Notes: generated from the letters alone by a model not told the origin. 5,041 nt of DNA from Paracoccus fistulariae (GCF_028553785.1 NZ_CP067139.1:1-5041); one strand, 5' to 3'; shown: positions 1 to 4,537, counted from the first letter of the stretch. Program-made: numbers and translations.

Positions 1-1056
1 GCCAACGCACTGGTGGGCCAGACCTTCGACAGCTTGACCAAGGCCAGTGTCCAGACGTTTAGCCCCGTCAACTTCAGTAGCGACGATGGCAGCCGTCTGC
101 CCACGCGCAACCAGACCTATAATCAGGACAACTCGCGCGGCAATGACATCTTCAACATCACCGATGTCGATGGTAACGCTGTCCAGCATACCTTTGATGC
201 GATTGTACAATACAGCGCGACAATCACCTATGCCAACGGCACTACAGTTCCCGTCACGCTGAACGTGATGCAGTCGACCACGGGTGAGACCTGGATCGCG
301 CCGCCCAGCCTGTACTCGCCAGACGCTGTGCAGCTGGGGGCCGATCCGATCCAGAGCATCCAGTTGACCGGCGTGATCTCGAACAGATCTTCTGGCCTTT
401 ATTTCGAACGCGAGGTCGTCGACATTGTGACGGTACCCTGCTTCGCGGCAGGGACCATGATCCGCACACCCGCAGGCGACGTGGCAATCGAAACGCTGAG
501 GGTCGGAGAACTAGTAATGACGCTCGACGGCGGCCCGCAGCCAGTCCGCTGGATCGGTTCTCGGAAGCTGACCGTAGCGGATTTAGAAGAACGACCCAAT
601 CTACGACCGATCCGCATCAAAGCAGGCGTGTTGGGGAAGGGGGTGCCGACCACCGATCTTGTTGTATCGCCCCAGCACCGAATTCTTGTGAGGTCGAAGA
701 TCGCCCAGCGCCTGTTCGGCGTAGACGAGGTCCTCGTTGCCGTAAAGCAGCTGTTGCTGATCGACGGGATTGATGTTGTGGCTAATCAGGATGGAATCGA
801 GTATTTCCACTTCTTGTTTGATAACCATCAGGTGGTGATCTCGAACGGCGCGGAAACTGAAAGCCTCTATACCGGTCCTGAAGCTCTGAAGTCCGTTGGT
901 CCCGTCGCGCAGGAGGAAATTTTCGCGATTTTCCCCGAATTACGTGGCCGCGACCCGCGCGCCCTTCCAGAAGGCGCACGCATGCTGATCTCCGGGGGCC
1001 AAGGCCGGAAACTTGCCCAACGGCATGCACAGAACCATAAATTGTTGGTCTCCTGA
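1..1056 (+). CDS. Hint (hedgehog/intein) domain protein, C-terminal 351 residues (5' part lies at 4943-5041)
   Basis: This is the main part of a 384-residue protein if the molecule is circular; numbering here is for the joined protein. Residues 1 to about 178 form a beta-rich N-terminal domain of unknown function. A Hint_2-type domain begins at Cys180 in the motif PCFAAGTMIRTPAG, followed by VGELVMTLDGGPQPVRWIG and by SPQHRILV with His259; further histidines are at 303 and 309 (YFHFLFDNHQ). In hedgehog and bacterial intein-like proteins the first Cys attacks the preceding peptide bond to form a thioester, releasing or transferring the N-terminal part. That activity is inferred here, not seen. 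No signal peptide or membrane segment is visible, so any export would use another route. The gene converges on the minus-strand operon, with 11 bases between stop codons. Reading from the GTG at 13 would truncate the conserved N-terminus. The Hint assignment is confident; the biological role is unknown. Confidence 0.9.
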   Translation, partial: ANALVGQTFDSLTKASVQTFSPVNFSSDDGSRLPTRNQTYNQDNSRGNDIFNITDVDGNAVQHTFDAIVQYSATITYANGTTVPVTLNVMQSTTGETWIAPPSLYSPDAVQLGADPIQSIQLTGVISNRSSGLYFEREVVDIVTVPCFAAGTMIRTPAGDVAIETLRVGELVMTLDGGPQPVRWIGSRKLTVADLEERPNLRPIRIKAGVLGKGVPTTDLVVSPQHRILVRSKIAQRLFGVDEVLVAVKQLLLIDGIDVVANQDGIEYFHFLFDNHQVVISNGAETESLYTGPEALKSVGPVAQEEIFAIFPELRGRDPRALPEGARMLISGGQGRKLAQRHAQNHKLLVS

Positions 1057-1067
1057 TCAGGCTCCAA

Positions 1068-1340
1068 TTATCGGGAGTGCGCTTCTGGTTCCTCTATTCG
1101 CGCGCACCGAACTTCCGTTAATGGGCTGATTGTGTTGAAAACTCCGCAACCGCATCTGATGGGCAATTTTGCGGAAAGATGTTCTGTTCTCTTGCGGTCG
1201 CCCTCTGGACGCATTCCACGCGCAGCAGGACGCCTAATCGACGGGACATCGGTGGCTGTCGTCTGCCGTGCAGCGATCCGGGCTAGGATAGGCCAATCGG
1301 CAAGGACGTGCATCGCTGCGTGACTGAAATCATAGGTCAT
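1068..1340 (-). CDS. Small hypothetical protein, 90 residues, third gene of the rep operon
   Basis: I do not recognise this protein. Its start is well supported: the ATG lies two bases after the stop of the upstream HTH gene, and AAGGAG sits six bases before it. It is therefore probably translated as the last gene of the rep operon. The first 30 or so residues (MTYDFSHAAMHVLADWPILA and on) have sensible codon use and composition. The remainder is rich in Arg, Pro and Cys with ordinary-looking non-coding codon choice, so the gene may be a truncated original ORF running into unrelated DNA. The stretch near 1132-1150 (TGTGTTGAAAACTCCG) vaguely recalls sequence found near IS ends in this group, but no transposase or terminal repeats are visible. 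There is no membrane segment and no known motif. Translation is likely; function is unknown. Confidence 0.45.
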   Translation of the reverse strand: MTYDFSHAAMHVLADWPILARIAARQTTATDVPSIRRPAARGMRPEGDRKRTEHLSAKLPIRCGCGVFNTISPLTEVRCARIEEPEAHSR

Positions 1341-1342
1341 AT

Positions 1343-1738
1343 TTAGCTCCTTCTACGCCAAGGCCACCAGCCGCGTGGGGGGGCAATCTGCGGGGAGGGT
1401 GGCGCGAGCGAGAGTCGTTCAGCCATGTTTCGCCATTTGTCTCGATCCTCGCGGGCATCGTTCAGCGCATCGCGCAGCGTTTGAACTTCTCGCTCCAAGG
1501 CCATGCTTCCAATGCCCCTTTCAGGCGCGATTGGTGGTGTTTCATCTTGTTTAATGGAAGGGCTTTCAGGGGTTCTCTGTGAAATGGGCGGGAAAATGCG
1601 GTGAAGCTCTGATGGGTCGATCATCCATGAGCCATTTTCGTCCTTCTTTCCACTAATCTTACCAGCTTTCAAAGCTCTGGTGATGGTTGCAGTGGCGACA
1701 CCTGTGGCTTTTGCGGCCTGTCCTGCGGTGTATTTCAT
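1343..1738 (-). CDS. Plasmid-borne HTH / coiled-coil DNA-binding protein, 131 residues
   Basis: The N-terminus MKYTAGQAAKATGVATATIT followed by RALKAGKISGKK is a MerR/excisionase-like helix-turn-helix (about residues 1-35). WMIDPSELHRIFP (38-50) is the matching wing-like tail. A proline-rich linker follows (51-75), then a charged helix likely to form a coiled coil (80-110, LEREVQTLRDALNDAREDRD), and a Trp/Arg-rich end GWWPWRRRS. This architecture is recurrent on small proteobacterial plasmids, usually next to the initiator and usually annotated only as DNA-binding or HTH protein. A role in copy control, replication or segregation is inference. The start at ATG 1738 is preferred because an AGAGGTG site lies about eight bases upstream and the conserved MKYTxGQAAK motif begins there. 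A TTG at 1795 would add 19 atypical residues. It lies downstream of rep and is probably cotranscribed with it. Confidence 0.82.
   Translation of the reverse strand: MKYTAGQAAKATGVATATITRALKAGKISGKKDENGSWMIDPSELHRIFPPISQRTPESPSIKQDETPPIAPERGIGSMALEREVQTLRDALNDAREDRDKWRNMAERLSLAPPSPQIAPPRGWWPWRRRS
1347..1352 (-). promoter_or_regulatory. Strong ribosome binding site for the 90-codon ORF
   Basis: On the minus strand AAGGAG is followed by six bases and then ATG at 1340-1338. It lies inside the last codons of the upstream HTH gene (codons for Arg, Arg and Ser), so the two genes are likely translationally coupled. This site is the main reason to treat the 90-codon frame as real. Confidence 0.7.
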
Positions 1739-1739
1739 C

Positions 1740-1797
1740 CCTTGCGCACCTCTTTCCTGCCCTGTTGCGTCGCGTTTCATGTTGCTATTGCGCAAGG
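1740..1797. promoter_or_regulatory. 9-bp inverted repeat upstream of the HTH gene, possible operator
   Basis: CCTTGCGCA at 1740-1748 is matched exactly by its inverse TGCGCAAGG at 1789-1797, the arms being 40 bases apart. The right arm contains the 8-base palindrome TTGCGCAA. The pair brackets the untranslated leader of the HTH gene, so it could bind the HTH protein as two half sites. Function is inferred from position and symmetry only. Confidence 0.35.
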
Positions 1798-1811
1798 CTT
1801 ACCATGAAATG

Positions 1812-1834
1812 CCCCTGTCGAGTAGGGACAGAGG
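1812..1834 (-). terminator. Hairpin directly after the rep stop codon, weak terminator or attenuator
   Basis: On the minus strand CCTCTGTC and GACAGGGG form an eight-pair stem with one G-U pair and a seven-base loop, starting immediately after the TGA of rep. Only three T follow (GCATTTC), so full termination is doubtful. It may reduce read-through into, or stabilise the RNA between, rep and the HTH gene. Confidence 0.35.
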
Positions 1835-2374
1835 TCATTCAGGAGCTGCAATGGCTGGCCTGCGACGGTATTCACGCAGAAACGCAACCCGGTCGCCCTT
1901 GAAGAACAGAGCCGGGTTCACCCAGAATTCCCCTGGCATTCTGGGCTTCAGGAAGCCCTTGCCGATCAACTCTTTCAGGCCGTTGTGAAAGGTCCGGTCG
2001 CTCATGCCTATCGAATGCCCGTTTAGCCCATCATCGAACCAAACCAGCCTGATGGTGTCTGAGAAGCCGCCCGTCATTTTTGCCTTCTGGTACTCCATCA
2101 GCACCGCCTGAAAGACACGGGCCCCGGTGCGCGTCAGATCAAAGGCGGCTTTCACGCCGTCTGCAAACACTTTGACGAAATGCTGCTCGTCCTTCTCCTC
2201 AATCACATGGATGATCGACTGCCCTACGACCTCGCCGGTCTCGGGGTCCATCAGCTCTCGGGGGCTGGTTCGCGTTCGCACCGTTTTATACCTGGTCACG
2301 ATCTCTGCTCCCTGAACGAAGGGGTTGTCGGACGGGCTGTATTCCAGCTTTCGAAGGTTGATTTCGGAGGTCAT
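1835..2374 (-). CDS. RepL-like plasmid replication initiator, 179 residues
   Basis: Probable replication initiator acting at the repeats just upstream. The N-terminal region carries SPSDNPFVQGAEIVTRYK (13-30), then DPETGEVVGQSIIHVIEEKD (43-62). A helical part follows with FDLTRTGARVFQAVLMEY (78-95), and then a winged-helix-like end with SIGMSDRTFHNGLKELIGKG (121-140) and the hallmark FWVNPALFFKGDR (150-162). The last motif matches the W/F-x-N-P-x-x-F-F-x-G-D/N-R ending I recall for RepL-type initiators and for related proteins on small alphaproteobacterial plasmids; length is also typical. The start ATG has AGGGA five bases upstream. Supporting context: iteron-like repeats in the 150 bases before it, an HTH gene after it, and no other initiator candidate in the window. 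Membership of the exact RepL family needs a profile search; the role as initiator is a strong inference. Confidence 0.72.
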   Translation of the reverse strand: MTSEINLRKLEYSPSDNPFVQGAEIVTRYKTVRTRTSPRELMDPETGEVVGQSIIHVIEEKDEQHFVKVFADGVKAAFDLTRTGARVFQAVLMEYQKAKMTGGFSDTIRLVWFDDGLNGHSIGMSDRTFHNGLKELIGKGFLKPRMPGEFWVNPALFFKGDRVAFLREYRRRPAIAAPE

Positions 2375-2392
2375 TTCGTCCCTGTTTAGGTA

Positions 2393-2426
2393 AATATAAA
2401 GACGCGTTTTCTTCGCTCGGGCGAAG
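2393..2426 (-). promoter_or_regulatory. Putative rep promoter -10 with hairpin/iteron half-copy over the -35 region
   Basis: On the minus strand TATATT (2398-2393) is a plausible -10 box about 20 bases before the rep ATG. No good -35 box is seen. The -35 position is occupied by a six-pair inverted repeat, CTTCGC-TCGG-GCGAAG (2411-2426), whose left arm belongs to the same TTTCTTCGCTC word found in the third iteron. The arrangement suggests that the initiator represses its own promoter, as is common for iteron plasmids, but this is inference. Confidence 0.4.
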
Positions 2427-2461
2427 GCAGCTTAACACATGAACGAAGAAAAAGAAGGTAA

Positions 2462-2524
2462 AACTTTCGCGTAAACGTCAGTAACTTTCGCTCGACGTCA
2501 AAATTTCTTCGCTCATGACTCAGC
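2462..2524. repeat. Three iteron-like direct repeats, 21-base period (probable oriV core)
   Basis: TTCGC recurs at 2466, 2487 and 2508, exactly 21 bases apart. Copies one and two share AACTTTCGC (2462-2470 and 2483-2491), each followed 3-4 bases later by ACGTCA. Copy three is more divergent (TTTCTTCGCTCATGACTCA, 2504-2522). Copy three's word TTTCTTCGCTC occurs again exactly at 2408-2418, near rep. Two helical turns per unit, position upstream of the initiator gene and the neighbouring A-rich tract (2440-2464) are what one expects of an iteron origin. Copy number is low and copies are imperfect. Confidence 0.6.
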
Positions 2525-2749
2525 AAAACAAGGGGATTCTTGATCATCCCTTTCTCACTCTTATTTAGGCAGGCAAAAAATCCACATGCCGCTCGCCTTG
2601 GCGAGTGGGGGGGAGCGCGTATCATAGCGCTGGCGATCCCCCACCCGGAGCCGGAACGGCGGAGGGCGGCTTGTGGGGTTTTTGTTTGCCATCGGACGCG
2701 AGGCCCCTTGTGGGCCGAGTGGACGATTCCGCGTGCGTATGCGCGCGGT

Positions 2750-2772
2750 GGGTGGGGGTCCGGGGGAGGGGG
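2750..2772 (+). other. G-quadruplex motif
   Basis: Four G runs lie in 23 bases on the plus strand: GGG (2750-2752), then five Gs at 2754-2758, 2762-2766 and 2768-2772, with loops T, TCC and A. This satisfies the standard G3+N1-7 pattern with very short loops, which normally gives a stable structure. It sits in the non-coding replication region. No function is assigned. Confidence 0.6.
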
Positions 2773-2836
2773 CTTGTTGGCAATGCCCACCTACACAGAT
2801 GGCCGGAGACACCTATGGAACGGTTGGCAGGCTGAG

Positions 2837-2870
2837 AAAAAGGCTAGTGACGCGGTCGTTACTTACCTTT
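2837..2870 (-). terminator. Rho-independent terminator downstream of the relaxase gene
   Basis: On the minus strand AAAGGTAAGTAACG (2870-2857), loop ACCG, and CGTCACTAGCCTTT (2852-2839) form a stem of up to 14 positions with two mismatches. The stem runs into a tract of five T (2841-2837). It lies 42 bases after the relaxase stop and is well placed to end that transcript before the replication region. On the plus strand only three T follow the stem, so it is mainly unidirectional. Confidence 0.65.
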
Positions 2871-2911
2871 GTAAACATTCCGCATTTCCTGCCACGTCAG
2901 ATTGTCATGGA

Positions 2912-3964
2912 TCAGAACGAAGGTCGGAACTTCGACCGTTGGTCTGGTTGCAGAGGTTGCGCCATTTGCTGAGAACCAGACGAAGCTGCAATGTCACGCA
3001 AAGGCATCAGCTGCTTGCGCTTACGGCGAAACACGATGGTCGAGATGTCCTCGAAGTGCCGGGTGACAGCATCAGGGAACACGCGGGAACCAACATCACC
3101 GGCCACCTTCTGCCGAAAGGTCCGCTTTGCCGTCTGCTTGTCCCGCTGATCCGACCAGATGCGTTCAGCCATCCGGCGCAGCCTGTCGATGAGAAGGGCC
3201 TCAGCGCGCGCTGTAGCGGCTTCTGGGGTGGGAGTAGCCCTGACATGCCATCCGGCCTCTCTTTCGCGCTCTGCGGCCCGCACAAGGGCGCTGTGGAGCT
3301 TCGGCGGGGCCTTCCGGGCTTCCCGGATGCGCACCAGCTTCTCGGAGGGCCTGCCCTTGGCCTCGATCTGGCGCGCCCGGGGTCCTTCATGTCCCGGTGG
3401 TGCGCGATCCGTGATGCCCTGATCCACGAGGCTGCGACGGTCCACGCGGGCACTGTGGCCTGCATTCCGCAGGGCCTGGTTGCAGACCTGTTCCCAGACC
3501 TCACGCGCCCGCTCCGTGCTGCCCTTCTCGCTCATGCCGATCACCCGGCCCTTGCCGGTGGCGGGATCACGGTCCCGGATCACGACATGGGCGTGAGGGT
3601 TGGCCTCGTCCTTGGTGCCTGCCTTGTCGTGGATCGCGGCGAAGAAGGGCACTGACCTGCCCCCGGCCAGATCCCGGACGAAGACACGGACCGCCTCGAT
3701 CCGCTGTGCCTGGTCGAGTTCGATCGGCAGCGCGATTTCCAGCTTGTCGATGACGCGGGCGTTCTTGCGGTCGGCCAGCTCCTGGGCATCGAGCCAGGCG
3801 CGGGCTGCGCCGCCCTTCGATCCGGGCGCAGCCTCGGGGATGTGCTGGGCGATGACGGCACGGCAGGCGGTGGCGCGGGTGATGTATCCGACATGCGCGC
3901 CAGCGGTCCCGGCGGCATGGGTCGTTCGGCCAACAGTGCGGTGCGACAGATGATAGATTGCCAT
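2912..3964 (-). CDS. mobA: MobA/MobL (MobQ-type) relaxase, 350 residues
   Basis: Relaxase that should nick one strand at oriT, stay covalently attached through a tyrosine and pilot the strand into a recipient with a helper type IV secretion system. The N-terminus MAIYHLSHRTVGR is close to RSF1010 MobA. Tyr27 in AHVGYITR is in the place of the RSF1010 catalytic Tyr25. KLEIALPIELDQAQR (74-88) and the metal-binding motif with His112, His124 and His126 (FAAIHDKAGTKDEANPHAHV) follow, then GHSARVDRRSLVDQGI (169-184), all colinear with MobA. The C-terminal half (200-320) is Arg/Glu-rich helix; the primase domain of RSF1010 MobA is absent. The start ATG 3964 begins the conserved motif; the upstream GTG at 4048 would put oriT inside the gene. 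The ribosome binding site is weak (GGA five bases upstream). No separate mobC is seen. The assignment is confident. Confidence 0.93.
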   Translation of the reverse strand: MAIYHLSHRTVGRTTHAAGTAGAHVGYITRATACRAVIAQHIPEAAPGSKGGAARAWLDAQELADRKNARVIDKLEIALPIELDQAQRIEAVRVFVRDLAGGRSVPFFAAIHDKAGTKDEANPHAHVVIRDRDPATGKGRVIGMSEKGSTERAREVWEQVCNQALRNAGHSARVDRRSLVDQGITDRAPPGHEGPRARQIEAKGRPSEKLVRIREARKAPPKLHSALVRAAEREREAGWHVRATPTPEAATARAEALLIDRLRRMAERIWSDQRDKQTAKRTFRQKVAGDVGSRVFPDAVTRHFEDISTIVFRRKRKQLMPLRDIAASSGSQQMAQPLQPDQRSKFRPSF

Positions 3965-4002
3965 GTGTCCAGCGTAGCGCGGCGGTCCCCTCGATGCAAG
4001 GG

Positions 4003-4034
4003 AGAGCGCACTTATGGGTTTTGTGCCAAAACCC
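4003..4034 (-). other. oriT with RSF1010-like nic site
   Basis: On the minus strand, GGGTTTT (4034-4028), loop GGCAC and AAAACCC (4022-4016) form a perfect seven-pair inverted repeat. It is followed by A and then TAAGTGCGCTCT (4014-4003). This closely matches the MobQ nic region TAARTGCG/CCCT of RSF1010-type plasmids, with the nick expected between 4007 and 4006. The repeat-to-nick distance of nine bases and the location just upstream of a MobQ relaxase agree. The family match is from knowledge; the cleavage position is inferred. Confidence 0.85.
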
Positions 4035-4039
4035 GTGCG

Positions 4040-4058
4040 GTAGGCCACTCTGGCCTAC
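4040..4058. repeat. 19-base inverted repeat next to oriT
   Basis: GTAGGCCA (4040-4047), loop CTC and TGGCCTAC (4051-4058) make a perfect eight-pair hairpin. It ends six bases from the oriT inverted repeat, on the side away from nic. It may be an accessory part of oriT (binding or termination of transfer) or an operator for the relaxase gene. Confidence 0.6.
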
Positions 4059-4076
4059 AAGATTCCGCCTAAAAAT

Positions 4077-4096
4077 GAGAGGGATTCGAACCCCCG
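4077..4096 (-). other. tRNA T-arm-like fragment
   Basis: On the minus strand GGGGG (4095-4091), loop TTCGAAT and CCCTC (4083-4079) reproduce a tRNA T arm: five stem pairs with one G-U and the canonical TTCRANY loop. It resembles the end of an alphaproteobacterial serine tRNA (GGGTTCGAATCCCTCTC). No D arm, anticodon arm or CCA end is present, so this is not a working tRNA. It may be a fossil attachment or recombination site. Confidence 0.45.
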
Positions 4097-4098
4097 AC

Positions 4099-4118
4099 GC
4101 ATGTGCATATGCACATGC
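4099..4118. repeat. Perfect 20-base palindrome
   Basis: GCATGTGCATATGCACATGC equals its own reverse complement over all 20 bases. It abuts the T-arm-like fragment and lies about 110 bases before the parD promoter. Such symmetry suggests a binding site for a dimeric protein or a cruciform/recombination site; no specific protein can be named. Confidence 0.6.
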
Positions 4119-4121
4119 CGA

Positions 4122-4140
4122 AAGCCGCCAGCGGCGGCTT
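4122..4140. terminator. GC-rich hairpin, possible terminator
   Basis: AAGCCGCC (4122-4129), loop AGC and GGCGGCTT (4133-4140) form a perfect eight-pair stem. On the minus strand it is followed by one more T only, so a T tract is nearly lacking. It could insulate oriT from transcription coming from the toxin-antitoxin side. Confidence 0.4.
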
Positions 4141-4187
4141 GATCCCCTGCCTTGCTAGCCTCATAGGGGGCGCTGTGGCAGGAGATC
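4141..4187. repeat. Imperfect 11-base inverted repeat
   Basis: GATCCCCTGCC (4141-4151) pairs with GGCAGGAGATC (4177-4187) at 10 of 11 positions across a 25-base spacer. An alternative inner pairing CCCCT/AGGGG (4144-4148 and 4165-4169) exists. Together with the preceding palindrome and hairpin it fills the stretch between oriT and the parD promoter, in which no gene is seen. Confidence 0.35.
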
Positions 4188-4213
4188 GGAAGGCGATTTC
4201 GCTTGGCATGTCC

Positions 4214-4250
4214 TTGCATCGGGACCTCATCATAAGTATGATAAAGTATG
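4214..4250 (+). promoter_or_regulatory. parDE promoter with overlapping operator
   Basis: TTGCAT (4214-4219), a 17-base spacer and TATGAT (4237-4242) form a good sigma70-type promoter. The inverted repeat ATCATA-AG-TATGAT (4229-4242) includes the -10 box, and AAGTATG is repeated directly at 4234-4240 and 4244-4250, ten bases apart. ParD-type antitoxins usually repress their own operon by binding such repeats, so this is the likely operator. Confidence 0.65.
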
Positions 4251-4259
4251 TTTACGCTG

Positions 4260-4268
4260 AAGGAGGTG
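4260..4268 (+). promoter_or_regulatory. Consensus ribosome binding site fixing the parD start
   Basis: AAGGAGGTG is nearly a full complement of the 16S rRNA tail and ends five bases before ATG 4274. It decides the start against the earlier in-frame ATG at 4103 and the internal ATG at 4292. Confidence 0.8.
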
Positions 4269-4273
4269 CCACC

Positions 4274-4537
4274 ATGGGCGCTGTCGAAAGAATGACGATC
4301 ACGATGCCTGCCGAGCTGGCCAATACCCTGCGCCAGACGGTTGCGTGCGGCGAATATGCCTCAACGAGCGAGGTGGTCAGAGAGGCGCTGCGCGATTGGA
4401 CCCGTAACCGGGATGCGGAACGGCGTGAGCTGGAAGTCTTGCGGGCGGCGATCAAGGCGGGGCTGGACAGCGGCCCCGGCATCCCGGCGGATCAGGTGTT
4501 CGCGGAGCTGCGCGCTAGGTATGCGGCGAAATCCTGA
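4274..4537 (+). CDS. parD: ParD-type ribbon-helix-helix antitoxin, 87 residues
   Basis: Antitoxin of a type II toxin-antitoxin pair: it should bind and neutralise the ParE protein encoded just downstream and repress its own promoter. After MGAVER, the strand MTITMPAELANTL (7-19) and helices around EYASTSEVVREALRDW (29-44) give the ribbon-helix-helix DNA-binding fold typical of ParD/CC2985 proteins. The C-terminal part RNRDAERRELEVLRAAIKAG (47-66), followed by DSGPGIPADQVFAELRARY, is the usual toxin-wrapping segment. Length is typical. The start is set by the AAGGAGGTG site and the operon by a stop codon three bases before the toxin ATG. Because the plasmid shows no partition genes, this pair is probably its main stability system. 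The assignment is confident. Confidence 0.92.
   Translation: MGAVERMTITMPAELANTLRQTVACGEYASTSEVVREALRDWTRNRDAERRELEVLRAAIKAGLDSGPGIPADQVFAELRARYAAKS

Larger units (their letters stand above)
2375..2911. other. Non-coding replication region (about 540 bases)
   Basis: No convincing gene lies here: the open frames across it are low-complexity Pro/Arg/Gly translations of GC-rich DNA and run through the iterons. From the rep side it holds the rep promoter, the iterons and an A-rich tract. A weak DnaA-box-like AAATCCACA follows (2578-2586, 7 of 9 matches to TTATCCACA). Then come a hairpin CTCGCC-TT-GGCGAG (2592-2605), an AGCGC/GCGCT inverted repeat (2614-2631) and GGCCC/GGGCC (2702-2716). The end of the region has the G-quadruplex motif (2750-2772) and the relaxase terminator. 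The dense secondary structure could form a single-strand initiation site or an RNA regulator of copy number; neither is shown. Confidence 0.55.

Noticed and set aside
1132..1323. 63-codon plus-strand frame, and a possible insertion sequence remnant in 1080-1240
   Set aside because: The frame has no good ribosome site and opposes the better-supported minus-strand ORF. The IS idea rests on vague resemblance, with no transposase fragment, terminal inverted repeats or target duplication visible.
1739..1795. 19-residue extension of the HTH protein from a TTG codon
   Set aside because: The start codon is poor and the added residues are atypical; the family motif starts at 1738 with its own ribosome binding site.
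2462..2524. CRISPR-like array
   Set aside because: Units are only 21 bases in tandem and imperfect, with no spacers and no cas genes; iterons explain them.
2386..2790. 134-codon minus-strand frame upstream of rep
   Set aside because: It runs through the G-rich block, the hairpins, the iterons and the rep promoter and is rich in Pro and Arg at its start. It is much better explained as non-coding origin DNA.
2540..3655. 371-codon plus-strand open frame
   Set aside because: It lies antisense to the relaxase, which has clear conserved motifs, and its first part is low-complexity translation of the GC-rich replication region. It has no recognisable domain.
3965..4048. GTG start at 4048 adding 28 residues to the relaxase
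   Set aside because: The conserved relaxase N-terminus MAIYHL begins at 3964, and the extension would cover oriT.
4077..4118. Complete tRNA gene
   Set aside because: Only a T arm can be drawn; the anticodon and D arms and an acceptor stem are missing.
4103..4273. 57-codon N-terminal extension of parD
   Set aside because: It begins inside the 20-base palindrome and crosses the hairpin and the promoter. The consensus ribosome site points to ATG 4274.
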